Source: Brevibacillus sp042683565 (lineage in GTDB: Bacteria > Bacillota > Bacilli > Brevibacillales > Brevibacillaceae). From it: DNA of 64,000 nt. The first letter of the stretch is position 1, and each line of letters starts with the position of its first letter. Shown piece by piece: positions 15,401 to 24,106 of the stretch. The notes beneath the pieces were generated by a model. That model made no database searches and was not told where the DNA came from. It was given only the letters and a program-made list of their open reading frames with translations. The stretch covers positions 1 through 64,000 of the forward strand of contig NZ_JBHUJW010000043.1 of assembly GCF_042683565.1 (NCBI RefSeq). The letters run 5' to 3'. The position numbers were made by a program, and so were the translations under genes.

Positions 15401-16858
15401 GAACGTACGGTCAGGAAGGTCGCAGAATTGAAAAAAAGGGTCGAAACCCAGCGCGACGTGACGGAAGAGCGGAACAATCGCTTGTCTGAACAAAACGGCC
15501 GCCTGGTGACATTGCAGGAGAAGTACGCGGAGCAATTTGGCGACGAGCCGCTGGATACGTTTGAAGGCGATCTCGAAGACGTGCAAAAAAGATTGGACCA
15601 GGAGGAAGCGGATACGGTTGCGAAGCAGGAGTATTTGCTGACGCAAAAGCAGACCCTTCGCCTGGCAGCCAAAGAGCTGGAGGATACCATCCGGGAACTG
15701 GAGGTCAAGAACGGAGCTTACCGTTTTGCCGAAGCTGCCGTTGCGGATGTCCCGGTGTTGGAAGAAGAGCTGCTCGCCTTTCCATACCAACGGATGGCCA
15801 CCGCGCGAAAGCGAATCCGGGCGCTTTCCCGAAAGCAGGAGGCTGAACAGCAGGAATTAGGGAAGGTCGCGGCTGAAAAGGACCGATTCAGGCAATTTTG
15901 CGAAAGGCAGATCCAAAATCACAAATTGCGGAATACAGCCATCGCCGGAATCCAGAACAAGCAGGAATTTTACGAGGTGCAGGAATGGGCGGACACGTTG
16001 ACCAGGACGATCGCCACCAGTATCCGGGTGCTGGAGGATAACCTGCAAGGCCGGGACAAAGAACTGCAAGATTTCATTACAATCGTGCACACCCATTTGC
16101 AGCGAATTGCCGTCGAGCTGAAGACGATCCCGAAAAAGACGAGCGTACAAGTGGAGAGTGGCAGGAAGGAAGTATACAGCTTCCATGTCCCGGAATGGAA
16201 AGAGGAGATCGGAAAGCAGCTTCTCCGTCAGCACGTCGACTGGATGCTGAACCGGCTGGACGGGGACGAGTACAAGGACGCGGAAGGGAAGGAGGACGCA
16301 GGAAAAATGAAGAAGTTCATCTACACGTCTCTGCAGTCCAAATCGCTCCTTGGCATCGTCATGGGAAATGACAGCATTCGGGTGAAGTGTCGGAAGGTAA
16401 GCAAAGACGGACAAGTGAGCGGGGCGCTCTCCTCCTGGGAAGATTCAAACAAGTGGTCCGGCGGGGAAAAGTGGAGCAAAAACATGACGCTCTTTTTGGG
16501 TATCCTTAACTACCTGGCGGAAAAGCGCCAGCATATCCAGCAAACGGGCAAGCGTTTTCGGACAGTCATCGTAGACAATCCGTTCGGCAAGGCCTCCAGT
16601 GAACACGTGCTGGACCCTGTTTTCTTCATCGCCAACGAGTTAGGCTTTCAGCTTATTGCCCTGACCGCTCATGCCGAGGGCAAATTCATCCGGGATTATT
16701 TTCCCGTCGTATACAGCTGTCGTTTGCGCGCATCTGCCAGCGGCGAAGCCTTGATCATGACAAAGGAGCGGGAGATCAAACACGCCTTTTTCCGGGATCA
16801 TGATCCGTATTCACTGTTGCGGCTGAGCGAGCATGAGCAGCTGACTTTGTTTACGTGA
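12413..16858 (+). CDS. jetC: Wadjet SMC-like ATPase JetC
   Basis: The 1481-residue SMC-type motor has a Walker A motif (LENGGGKT, 37-44), a very long charged coiled-coil region (about residues 240-1250), an ABC signature (WSGGEKW at about 1348-1354) and a Walker B motif (VIVDNPFG around D1388) followed by the LIALTAH switch region. This is the MukB-like DNA-loop-extruding subunit that senses small circular DNA. The P-loop is the NGGGKT variant used by Wadjet and MukB relatives. All motifs are intact, so the operon should be functional. Codon use and composition are like neighbouring chromosomal genes, apart from the Gln/Glu/Arg-rich coil. Confidence 0.88.
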   Translation: MPVISKIRFTNVIYEGGSKRYNDETFVFDGHNGAILLENGGGKTVFIQTALQAVLPHQELAGRKIRETLSLAGTPAHIAIEWITGDSPRRYALTAVTLFLHNNDLDSLRYVCEYEEGSPHSIDDIPFSKEGVFGRKRPADKGEMQEYYAQMSSRHMNAHTFATIKEYHAYLEEHFQLIPAEWRKIATINGAEGGVEIFFDDCKTTDQLVSQLLIPTVEEAINGNNGEAFAEIFEKQREQFKQSKQLRMQIQECQLLEMYVQQYQQVFAKYQESRDLLEREKEWTKALFQHARNELLLVTAEAEKIESQLSELQRKRHILQRKKASRDIAAQEAVVKQCGTEWREESQKLEKLTQEAERAEHHQYTLEYAKYQSQKQVAEEKRALAESLIARLDEEQDISQIKEALERTNREIRGHYDQAEKELKQQESMIRSQLDSLLQQKKARRTESEQERERLEANKRKQAAVRERMEGASKNQQRIAGNILSNPLRETVEESIPIWQEEQRKNQENQSLYQQHIKACEEQQAKLEGRLEETRKELLSWQEQANHWMLQCVEAEKQQKAVLASLIEQIPRLAYLDSLYTRQESVTQTVMDKAAILEREKEEAFLRERQVTRLHDEYAKGDVYAADPELAALVAKWSESFHYLETGPQFLQGVLQRGEMALETLTARFPYWAAALIATEQEIEQLAAKLQKHADLLRTPVILLSLQEARKWLEAGENDSFSYRQIIPSHWQDNLDPERFEKWKQELLEKAAEVIQVRKDKEAAFQKLYQLKNELIRFYTDYPQTRYADWTRQRDECQAHRDRCLKEIASHTEQIKKLEQERKHYSDKLSEEKGWEQTLGYRLQEAQLYMQEKKVWEDAKQQEDELLREEELLQQNLQVLGKALKALDAQEYELQEEREEKAMALAQLRGEWLYGQVRDFQPRSPRFSFERLRAEREELTNTLRDRQASRAELEREIERLKKEIEANQRGMDLVLVKLVRPLEHPVVYPVDGEVQYERTVRKVAELKKRVETQRDVTEERNNRLSEQNGRLVTLQEKYAEQFGDEPLDTFEGDLEDVQKRLDQEEADTVAKQEYLLTQKQTLRLAAKELEDTIRELEVKNGAYRFAEAAVADVPVLEEELLAFPYQRMATARKRIRALSRKQEAEQQELGKVAAEKDRFRQFCERQIQNHKLRNTAIAGIQNKQEFYEVQEWADTLTRTIATSIRVLEDNLQGRDKELQDFITIVHTHLQRIAVELKTIPKKTSVQVESGRKEVYSFHVPEWKEEIGKQLLRQHVDWMLNRLDGDEYKDAEGKEDAGKMKKFIYTSLQSKSLLGIVMGNDSIRVKCRKVSKDGQVSGALSSWEDSNKWSGGEKWSKNMTLFLGILNYLAEKRQHIQQTGKRFRTVIVDNPFGKASSEHVLDPVFFIANELGFQLIALTAHAEGKFIRDYFPVVYSCRLRASASGEALIMTKEREIKHAFFRDHDPYSLLRLSEHEQLTLFT

Positions 16859-17164
16859 GCAGGACGCTAAGGCACAACGGAGAAGAAAGCGGCATTGGTC
16901 CGTACATTCTCATTTGCGTTTGTGGTCGCATAGGAGACAGGCTGTTCCCGCAACACGCGCGGAGCAGCTTTTCCATGCGGTTGGCGAGGACGGAATGCGC
17001 CCCTTTCAGCAGGATGCGGAGATGAGCAGCCTCCGGTTTTGTTGAGAGTGGCGCGTTTTTTATATTTTTTTACATTCATTTATTATGGTTTTATCGATTC
17101 AAATTATTTTTTAAGTTATGATAATATCCGAATAATTCTGTCAGAAAATGGTGGGGGTAGCATC
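16859..17164. other. Intergenic region with probable promoter of the ABC export operon
   Basis: No gene is visible. The right half (17055-17130) is strongly AT-rich after a GC-rich left half. It has TTTACA near 17068 with TATCGA 17 bases on, and a second TATGATAAT-like box near 17118, giving possible promoters for the operon starting at 17165. Confidence 0.4.
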
Positions 17165-17857
17165 TTGGAGCCGATTGTAGAGACAAAAGGGGTGAAACGC
17201 CTCTATGGAACTGGCCCGACTGCTGTGCATGCCCTGCAAGGAGTGGAGCTGCGGGTACAGGCTGGGAGGCTGGTTGTGCTCAAGGGCAGGTCCGGATCAG
17301 GCAAGACGACGCTGCTGAATTTGCTGGGCGCACTGGATCGGCCGACTGCCGGAGAGGTCTTTTTTCAGGGAAAGGAAATCGGCAGCCTGTCAGAAAAGGA
17401 ACGAACCTGGCTGAGAAGAAACCGCATGGGCTTCGTCTTCCAATCCTTTGGCCTGTTTCCGCTCATGTCTGCGGCGGAAAATGTGGAATTCAGCCTGCGC
17501 CTGTCCGGCGTATCTTCCAGAGAGTGGGCAAAGCGGGTCGAGCAGGCACTGGAGCGGGTCGGTCTGGGGAAACGCGCCCAGCATCGCCCGTTTGAAATGT
17601 CCGGCGGCGAGCAGCAGCGCTGTGCGATTGCCCGCGCAATCGTGCATCGGCCTGCTTTGCTGCTGGCAGATGAGCCGACGGCGGAGCTGGACAGCCGGAT
17701 GGGGCTTGCGATCAGCAGGTTGTTCCGCAGTCTGGTGGAGGAAGACGGGATGAGTATTGTGATGACCACTCATGACCCAAGTGTGATGGAGGTGGCCGAT
17801 GATGTATACGAACTGGAAGACGGTTGTATCCGCAGCTGGCAGCAAGCCAATTCCTAA
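17165..17857 (+). CDS. ABC transporter ATPase (LolD/MacB type)
   Basis: The 230-residue ATPase has a Walker A (GRSGSGKTT), the FVFQSFGLFP Q-loop, a signature MSGGEQQR and a Walker B ALLLADEPTAELD. The start is taken as a TTG at 17165 preceded by GGTGGGGG, because the frame upstream encodes only an AT-rich aromatic stretch. The type is the LolD/MacB class that pairs with FtsX-fold permeases and drives mechanical export rather than classical transport. Its end overlaps the adaptor gene by 59 bases. A second ATPase closes the same operon. Confidence 0.85.
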   Translation: MEPIVETKGVKRLYGTGPTAVHALQGVELRVQAGRLVVLKGRSGSGKTTLLNLLGALDRPTAGEVFFQGKEIGSLSEKERTWLRRNRMGFVFQSFGLFPLMSAAENVEFSLRLSGVSSREWAKRVEQALERVGLGKRAQHRPFEMSGGEQQRCAIARAIVHRPALLLADEPTAELDSRMGLAISRLFRSLVEEDGMSIVMTTHDPSVMEVADDVYELEDGCIRSWQQANS

Positions 17858-18998
17858 GCGGGCGGTCTGGCTGGCGGCTTCCTTTTCGCTGCTTTTGTCG
17901 GGATGCTCGCTGTTTCCCAAGGAGGAACCGATTCTGGCCCCTCCGCTGGTAGAGCCTGCTCCCGTTCAGTACGAGGTAGCCAAGGTAGAGCGCGGGACGA
18001 TCGTGAAAAGCGTAAAGGGAAGCAGCACGATTACGACGGCAGACAGACGGGAGCTGTTTTTCAAAGAGACGAAAGGGCTGCGCCTCCAATCGTTTTCCGT
18101 CAAGAGCGGCGACCAGGTGAAAAAGGGACAGGTGCTGGCAGAGCTGGACGCAGCTGAACTGGAGCGGGAGATTGTAACTGCGCGCTACGAGGTCGACAAG
18201 GCGAAGCTGGAGCTATTGGAAGCACAGCGCGGGCGTCCTTATGAAGTGGAGAAGGCCAAGCTCGATGTGCAGGAGGCGGAAATGAACGCCAAGGCGAGCG
18301 AGACCAAGCTGGCAGCCATCGAGTGGGAGAAGGCGAAGCTGTCCCTGGCTGCCCTGCAGGACCCGAAAGAGCGGGAGTACGAGGTAGAGCGAGCCAAGCT
18401 CAATTTGCAGCAAAAACAGGTCGAGTTGGCCAATCTCGAAAGCAGATGGACGGAAACCAGGCTCGTCTCCCCGATCGACGGCACGGTTTTGTTCGTCAGC
18501 AATGTACAGGTGGGAGACGAAGTGGACGCTTACCAGAAGCTGGTGACCGTCGGTGATCCGACCAAGCTGCATGTCCTCTATTCTGCACCGGACAAGGAGG
18601 CGCTAAAGGATGTGCAGGAAGGGATGAAGGTCTCCTTGACGATTCAGGGAGGAAAGAAGGCACAAGGTGTCGTGGTGCAGACGCCGCGCAGTGTCCCTTC
18701 CGGATTGCCGGAGGACGTGGCGGAACTGTATCAACGGAGCTTGCTCATTTTCCCTGGTAAGCTGCCGGAGGGCGTCCAGCTCGGGACTCCTGTCACCATC
18801 GAAGTCATCCTGGAGCAAAAGGAGCAGGCGCTCATCATTCCGAAACAAGCGCTGCATGAATTTTCGGGCAGGAAGTACGTCAAGGTGCTGGATGGCAAGA
18901 CGAAAAAAGAAGTGGATGTCGAAATTGGCATCCAAAACAACACGCAGGCAGAGATCATTAGCGGACTGGCGGAAGGTCAGCTGGTGATCCTGGAATAG
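17799..18998 (+). CDS. Membrane-fusion (HlyD/MacA-like) lipoprotein
   Basis: GGAGG lies six bases ahead of the ATG at 17799. About residues 20-36 are a lipoprotein signal ending in the lipobox LLSGC. A barrel-sandwich half-motif follows, then a coiled-coil hairpin (about residues 120-215) rich in repeated EVEKAKL-type heptads, then the second lipoyl half (ETRLVSPIDGTVLFV) and beta-barrel domains. Length is 399 residues. It would sit on the outer face of the membrane and link the permease to substrate, as MacA does. No outer membrane is expected here, so the exported substrate is probably a peptide, lipid or antibiotic. It lies 12 bases ahead of the permease gene. Confidence 0.8.
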   Translation: MMYTNWKTVVSAAGSKPIPKRAVWLAASFSLLLSGCSLFPKEEPILAPPLVEPAPVQYEVAKVERGTIVKSVKGSSTITTADRRELFFKETKGLRLQSFSVKSGDQVKKGQVLAELDAAELEREIVTARYEVDKAKLELLEAQRGRPYEVEKAKLDVQEAEMNAKASETKLAAIEWEKAKLSLAALQDPKEREYEVERAKLNLQQKQVELANLESRWTETRLVSPIDGTVLFVSNVQVGDEVDAYQKLVTVGDPTKLHVLYSAPDKEALKDVQEGMKVSLTIQGGKKAQGVVVQTPRSVPSGLPEDVAELYQRSLLIFPGKLPEGVQLGTPVTIEVILEQKEQALIIPKQALHEFSGRKYVKVLDGKTKKEVDVEIGIQNNTQAEIISGLAEGQLVILE

Positions 18999-19010
18999 GG
19001 GGAACAGCGA

Positions 19011-21884
19011 GTGGCCATGTTGCAAATGATTTTGCGGAAACTGCTGAACAACCGCTGGCTCGCCATCAGCCTGCTATTGGGACTGGTCGTTGCCGTCGGA
19101 CTCGTGTCCAGCATACCGGCCTTTACAGCAGGCGTGCTGCAGCGGTTGTTGACCAAGGAGCTGGAAGCCTACCAGCAAACAGTGAAGCATTTCCCCGGCG
19201 GATTGCTCGTGTCGATCAACCGCAATGAGCTTCACGAGCGAGATGGCGAGCTGTTTGACCGGGTGTCCGCCTATTTGGACGAGCAGGTCGTCGATTCGCT
19301 TGGGGTGCCGCTGTACGACCGCGTGACGGTCTTGCGGACCATTCCGTATGCGGCCGTCCGGAGCGGGCAACCAGGTCCGGCACAGGCGGAAGAGGCGCCC
19401 CTCTACGCATTGAGCGGCCTTGCTCAGCATATCGAGCTGGTCGATGGACGGCTCCCGGAAAAAGAGCCGGTCGATGGCGTCTACGAGGCGTTAGTGACGG
19501 AAAAAGCGTTGAAAGAGCGAAAGATGGTGCTGGGGAGTGTCTATGAATTATCGCAGACCCGCGGCGGTCAAACCAAGGGCCAGACGATTTTGGTAAAGCC
19601 GGTCGGCGCCTTTTCCGAAAAAGCGGGCAACGATCCGTACTGGTTCGCGGCTGCAAGCGAGTATACCAAAGGCTTCGTGCTGGATGACGAGCTGTTTCGC
19701 CAATCCTTTTTGCAGGAAAAGAACCAGGTAACAGCTGCGCGGATGTACGTGGCCTTCCGCTACCAGTCGTTTCGCGTCAACGACAAGGAAAAGCTCATGT
19801 CCGTCGTTCCCGCCATCGAGGGCTATCTGCAGAAGCAAGGGCTGAAAAAGTCGGAATTCGGCGTCAACTTCCCTGTCAGCAGCATCTTGAACAAGTACGA
19901 GGAACAAAGCCAGAAGTTCAGGACGATTCTCTGGTCGTTGTACATTCCCATTTTTGTCATGCTCGGATTGTACCTGGTCATGGTGGCCGGATTGATTGTC
20001 GAGCGGCAGCGAACGGAGATTGCCGTGCTGGGCAGCCGCGGGGCAGGGCGGATGCAGGTGATTGCCATCTATCTGGTCGAGCTCGTGATACTCGGTGCAG
20101 TCGCTTTGCTGATCGGTCCGTTCGCAGGGGTCGGACTAAGCAAGCTGCTCGGCGTGTCCAACGGCTTTCTCCAGTTTGTGGACCGGACCAGCCTGGACAT
20201 CTCGCTGGATGGCGATGTGTTTGCCTACGCCGGCTGGACGGTGCTTGGCTGTGTCGCTCTCATCCTGGGGGCAGTCGTCTTGGCTACGCGGCAAAACATC
20301 GTGACCCACAAGCAAGCGGCAGCGAGAATGACGGGAACATCCATCTGGCACCGCCTCTTTCTCGATGTTTGGCTGCTGCTGATCGCCGGGTACGGCTGGT
20401 ATTCCTGCCAAAACAGCGGAGCTGGGAACGAAGGGCAAGGCATTTTCTCTGTCGATTTTCTGCTCTTTTTCGTGCCTGTATTGTTCTCGCTCGGGTTCGG
20501 CCTGCTTTGTCTCAGGCTGTATCCTTTGCTGATCCGAATGGTGCAGCGGCTGGGACGGCGCATTTGGCCGCTTTCCTTGCACACCGCACTGGTTCAGGTA
20601 GGCAGGGCATCGCGGCAATACCAGTTTCTCATGTTGTTTGTCACGATAACGGTAGCGGTCGGGATGTTCAGCGCAAGCACCGCACGGACAATCAACCAGA
20701 ATGCCGAGGAGCAGATTCGCTATGGCAACGGTGCAGATGTGCGCTTTCAGGCGGATTGGAACAGCGATGAGGTGAAGGTGCTGCTGCACCGGGGGCCGCG
20801 CAGCGGGGGAGAAGGGGCAGAGACGGATGTCAACGTTCCCGAGGCCCCTCCCATTCAGTACGAGGAACCGGATTTTGCGCCCTACACACGGTTGCCCGGT
20901 GTAAAGCACGCTGCCAAAGTATACGTGAATGAACTGGCAGAAGCGCGGTATGACGATGACAAGGTTTCCGAAGTGACGCTGATGGGAATCGACCCCAAGG
21001 AATTTGGGCAGACCGTCTGGTGGAAACCGGCTCTTTTGCCCCACCATCTCAACGAATATTTGAATCTTTTGGCGAAGGAGCCGAGCGCTGTAGTGATTTC
21101 GCGAAGCCTCGCGGAACAGCTGGGCGTTTCGGAAGGGCAGACGATCGAGATGGGGTGGAAGCAATCGCGAAAGGTCGAAGTGATCGTGTACGCCATCGTC
21201 GACTACTGGCCAGGGTGGAGCCCGGTTCCGGAGCAGGTGACGTATGGAAAGAAGGAGCATTCGTATCTGATCGTGGCAAATCTGCCGTTTGTGCAGGATA
21301 AAATGCGCGTGGAGCCGTATGAAGTATGGCTCAAAATGAAGCCGGACGCGTCTTCGGAGGATCTGTATGCCGGGCTATCCGGCCTTGGCGTTCGGCTCGT
21401 CTCGCTGGACAACGCCAGGCAAAAGCTGATCGAGCTCAAGAACAGCGCGTTTTACCTGGGGCTGAACGGCGCTCTTACGCTCGGGTTTCTTTTGTCGATG
21501 CTGATTACGTTTCTCGGCTACATCCTGTACTGGGTGCTCACACTAGGAGCGCGCAAGCTGCAGTACGGAGTATTTCGGGCGATGGGAATGCCGTTTGGTC
21601 AGCTGACTCGCATTCTTGCCTGGGAGCAGCTGCTGACGTTTGGCTGGGCGTTTTTCATGGGCATGACAGCAGGAAAGCTGGCAAATCTGCTGTTTCTGCC
21701 TGCCCTTGGGCTGTATTTGCAGGCACAGATGCAGGTTCCTCCGTTCGCGATCGTGACGAACAAGGGGGACGAATGGGTGATCCAATCGTTCGTCGGGCTG
21801 ACGCTCCTGACAGGTGTCGCAATTTTGTGTGCGATGCTGTCCCGACTGCAAATCCATCAGGCTGTGAAGCTGGGGGAGGACTGA
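19011..21884 (+). CDS. Large FtsX-type ABC permease
   Basis: A GTG at 19011, seven bases after AGGGGG, gives 957 residues with about ten predicted membrane segments in two FtsX-like blocks. The first segment is near residue 20, an extracytoplasmic domain spans about 45-300, and three segments lie near 310, 350 and 410. Further segments near 455, 490 and 540 precede a second ectodomain (about 560-800), with the last three near 815, 860 and 925. This duplicated layout is that of the large macrolide-exporter-like or LolCE-like permeases. It is made with the adaptor lipoprotein and two ATPases. The substrate is unknown. Confidence 0.8.
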   Translation: MAMLQMILRKLLNNRWLAISLLLGLVVAVGLVSSIPAFTAGVLQRLLTKELEAYQQTVKHFPGGLLVSINRNELHERDGELFDRVSAYLDEQVVDSLGVPLYDRVTVLRTIPYAAVRSGQPGPAQAEEAPLYALSGLAQHIELVDGRLPEKEPVDGVYEALVTEKALKERKMVLGSVYELSQTRGGQTKGQTILVKPVGAFSEKAGNDPYWFAAASEYTKGFVLDDELFRQSFLQEKNQVTAARMYVAFRYQSFRVNDKEKLMSVVPAIEGYLQKQGLKKSEFGVNFPVSSILNKYEEQSQKFRTILWSLYIPIFVMLGLYLVMVAGLIVERQRTEIAVLGSRGAGRMQVIAIYLVELVILGAVALLIGPFAGVGLSKLLGVSNGFLQFVDRTSLDISLDGDVFAYAGWTVLGCVALILGAVVLATRQNIVTHKQAAARMTGTSIWHRLFLDVWLLLIAGYGWYSCQNSGAGNEGQGIFSVDFLLFFVPVLFSLGFGLLCLRLYPLLIRMVQRLGRRIWPLSLHTALVQVGRASRQYQFLMLFVTITVAVGMFSASTARTINQNAEEQIRYGNGADVRFQADWNSDEVKVLLHRGPRSGGEGAETDVNVPEAPPIQYEEPDFAPYTRLPGVKHAAKVYVNELAEARYDDDKVSEVTLMGIDPKEFGQTVWWKPALLPHHLNEYLNLLAKEPSAVVISRSLAEQLGVSEGQTIEMGWKQSRKVEVIVYAIVDYWPGWSPVPEQVTYGKKEHSYLIVANLPFVQDKMRVEPYEVWLKMKPDASSEDLYAGLSGLGVRLVSLDNARQKLIELKNSAFYLGLNGALTLGFLLSMLITFLGYILYWVLTLGARKLQYGVFRAMGMPFGQLTRILAWEQLLTFGWAFFMGMTAGKLANLLFLPALGLYLQAQMQVPPFAIVTNKGDEWVIQSFVGLTLLTGVAILCAMLSRLQIHQAVKLGED

Positions 21885-21888
21885 TCGC

Positions 21889-22734
21889 GTGATCGTTTGC
21901 GAAAATCTGGTCAAGATTTACAAGGCAGCCGATCTGGAGGTAGTGGCGCTGCAAGGTCTGGACCTGAAAGTGGAAAGCGGCGAGCTGATGGGAATCATCG
22001 GCAACAGCGGCAGCGGCAAATCGACACTGTTGAACATGCTGGGAGGGCTGGACCGCCCTTCTGCGGGGAAGCTGTATGTGGCGGGCAAAGACCTGTTCCG
22101 CATGACGGAGCGCGAGCTGGTTCAGTACCGCTTGCGAACGGTCGGCTTCGTGTGGCAGAACAACGCCCGCAACCTGATCCCGTACTTGACTGCGCAGCAA
22201 AACGTGGAGCTGCCCATGCTGCTCGGAGGCAAGCGAAAGCGGGAGAGAGCCGTGGAGCTGCTTGAACTGGTCGGACTCGGCCATCGCCGCAAGAACAGGC
22301 TGAGCGAACTGTCCGGAGGCGAGCAGCAGCGGGTCGCCATCGCCATCGCTCTGGCGAACGAGCCGCAGCTGCTACTCGCAGATGAACCGACCGGCAGCGT
22401 GGATACCAAAACAGCCGCGCTCATCCTGGACCTGTTTCAGGAGCTGAATCGGTCGCTTGGGCTGACCATAGTGATCGTCACGCATGACATGGCTCTGGCT
22501 CGCAAGGTGGAGCGGGTAGTGGCGATCCGGGACGGGAAAACATCCAGCGAGCTGCTGCGGCGAAAGAATGACGATCTGCCGCAGGAAGCGGAAGAGCACG
22601 AGGAGCTGGCTGTACTGGATCAGGCGGGCCGCGTGCAGATTCCCCGCGAATATCTCGAGGCAATCGGAGCGGGAGGGAAACTGCGAATCGAGAGGGAAGA
22701 TGGAAGGATCATCCTGCTGCCGGCAGAAGAATGA
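21889..22734 (+). CDS. ABC ATPase with C-terminal AbrB-like domain
   Basis: The start is a GTG at 21889, eight bases after GGAGGA. About residues 1-225 are a normal LolD-class ATPase (GNSGSGKST, LSGGEQQR, LLLADEPTGSVD). The last 45 or so residues (AVLDQAGRVQIPREYLEAIG onward) have the swapped-hairpin AbrB/SpoVT look: a DQAGRVQIP turn and a GGKLRIE strand. Such a tail could dimerise the ATPase or bind DNA and so couple transport to gene control, but that is inference. It is the second ATPase of the operon and closes it. A hairpin lies about 55 bases downstream. Confidence 0.8.
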   Translation: MIVCENLVKIYKAADLEVVALQGLDLKVESGELMGIIGNSGSGKSTLLNMLGGLDRPSAGKLYVAGKDLFRMTERELVQYRLRTVGFVWQNNARNLIPYLTAQQNVELPMLLGGKRKRERAVELLELVGLGHRRKNRLSELSGGEQQRVAIAIALANEPQLLLADEPTGSVDTKTAALILDLFQELNRSLGLTIVIVTHDMALARKVERVVAIRDGKTSSELLRRKNDDLPQEAEEHEELAVLDQAGRVQIPREYLEAIGAGGKLRIEREDGRIILLPAEE

Positions 22735-22789
22735 CGTTTGCATCAAACGTTTGCAGAGCGCAACATTACAGTAAGGGCAAGGAATATCC

Positions 22790-22838
22790 AAGGGGGCTGT
22801 CTCAAAAGTCAATTTTTTGACTTGGAGACGCCCCTTTT
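22790..22838. terminator. Long bidirectional hairpin
   Basis: AGGGGGCTGTCTC and GGAGACGCCCCT form the outer stem and AAGTCAA/TTGACTT the inner stem around a T-rich loop, followed by TTTT on the plus strand. It works as a terminator for the ABC operon. The GGGGCTGTCTCAAAAGTC wording also resembles insertion-sequence ends, but no transposase is present. Confidence 0.65.
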
Positions 22839-23081
22839 GCCGTTCAAAACCGTTGATAAATCAATGTTTTCAATTTGGTGGTTTTCGCAGTTTTTTTGAG
22901 TGTCGAATAAATAGGGGAGGTGATCGATTGAAAAAGCCAAAAAAGTTACCGTGACTCTAAACACGAGAATTTGGTATATTATGGCTGATGTTGGATTGGC
23001 TGATGTAACATGGCTGGCAGGATCATGCAAGAAAATCCTCAACGTTTCTTAGGTTTTGACCGCCATGAAAGGAGTGGGGAT

Positions 23082-23504
23082 ATGAGACTGTTGAGATATG
23101 CTTTATTGATAATGGTATTTGTTCTTTCTTACTGGGCTGGCTTTTATTCTTATGAGGGCATTCTTTGGCTAGGTTGGAAAGAGACTCTTGGAGGTGACAA
23201 GCAAGCGCTAGTGTTTTGGACTTCAATTCCTTATGTTATCATCTTAGTTCCGCTGTATCTTTTGATCTGTTATTTGCTAGAAAGAAAAGTAAAGCGTAAA
23301 TTCGTACGTTTCGTTTCTTATCCTATTTTTTGTGCGAGTACTTTTCTTTTGCCTACAGCCCTCATTCTGATGCTTTTTGGAGGCGGCAGTTTATTCTCAC
23401 CTGAAACTCTGCTATTTAACTCATTTTTTGCATCATCCGGGATCATTTTCGGTCTAGGCTACGGATTGACTTCACTTTTGTGCGAACCTAAAAACATAGA
23501 ATAG
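23082..23504 (+). CDS. Small integral membrane protein
   Basis: The ATG at 23082 has AAAGGAG seven bases ahead. The 140-residue product has four hydrophobic segments (about residues 3-22, 46-66, 79-101 and 108-130) with a short basic cytoplasmic loop ERKVKRK between the second and third. No motif was recognised. An extended -10 (TGGTATATT near 22970) lies upstream, so it is probably a single-gene unit. Base composition is lower in G+C than its neighbours, a hint of more recent arrival. Confidence 0.6.
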   Translation: MRLLRYALLIMVFVLSYWAGFYSYEGILWLGWKETLGGDKQALVFWTSIPYVIILVPLYLLICYLLERKVKRKFVRFVSYPIFCASTFLLPTALILMLFGGGSLFSPETLLFNSFFASSGIIFGLGYGLTSLLCEPKNIE

Positions 23505-23599
23505 TGGTAGCGCAAACGGGATTGATAGTTCAATGGGGCAGTTCTATAATGTCAACAGGTTTTAGCGGTTATTCGTTGTGCTTGTGAAAACGATCCCGA

Positions 23600-24106
23600 T
23601 TATATCTCCTCACTTGCATGGTTTCCGGAAGATGCTTTTTGAAAGAAAGTACGTTCTGTTGTCCCGGGGTAAAAAATCTCTTGGGGGTACGGTAAAGGAA
23701 GATCAGGCAATGCAGACGGGGGGAAGTACCTGAAATCTGCTGACTCTCCGTCGATCGCTTGTAAAGTTCCGCTTCGGACTTCACATTCAAAAACGAAGAT
23801 CACATACTCGACTTTGTTTCCATCAGGATAAATCCAGCGATAATCTTTTCCGTCCAATACGCCAAGCAATCGATTGGCACTCACCTTTAGTCCTGTTTCT
23901 TCCCACACTTCCCGGACAACTGCTTCAGCAGGTGTTTCTCCAGGTTCAATCGCACCAGCAGGCATGCTCCATCTTTTCGTGTCGGCATCAAGCATAAAGA
24001 GAACTTCGCCTTGATCGTTTCGGATGATGGCTGCGACACTAGGGCTGAAAATGAGTTCATTTCCGATTTTTTTGCGTAAATCTTTATAATACGCGGACAT
24101 CGGCAT
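23600..24106 (-). CDS. Nudix hydrolase
   Basis: A complete Nudix box is seen (GAIEPGETPAEAVVREVWEETGL, fitting GX5EX7REUXEEXGU), so metal-dependent pyrophosphate cleavage of a nucleoside-diphosphate-linked substrate is expected. The ATG at 24106 is chosen because GGAGG lies eight bases ahead, and the ATG 15 bases upstream lacks one. Length is 168 residues. The YKDLRKKIG N-terminus is common in the ADP-ribose or general Nudix group of Bacillus. The exact substrate cannot be read from sequence. It is monocistronic. Confidence 0.8.
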   Translation of the reverse strand: MPMSAYYKDLRKKIGNELIFSPSVAAIIRNDQGEVLFMLDADTKRWSMPAGAIEPGETPAEAVVREVWEETGLKVSANRLLGVLDGKDYRWIYPDGNKVEYVIFVFECEVRSGTLQAIDGESADFRYFPPSALPDLPLPYPQEIFYPGTTERTFFQKASSGNHASEEI

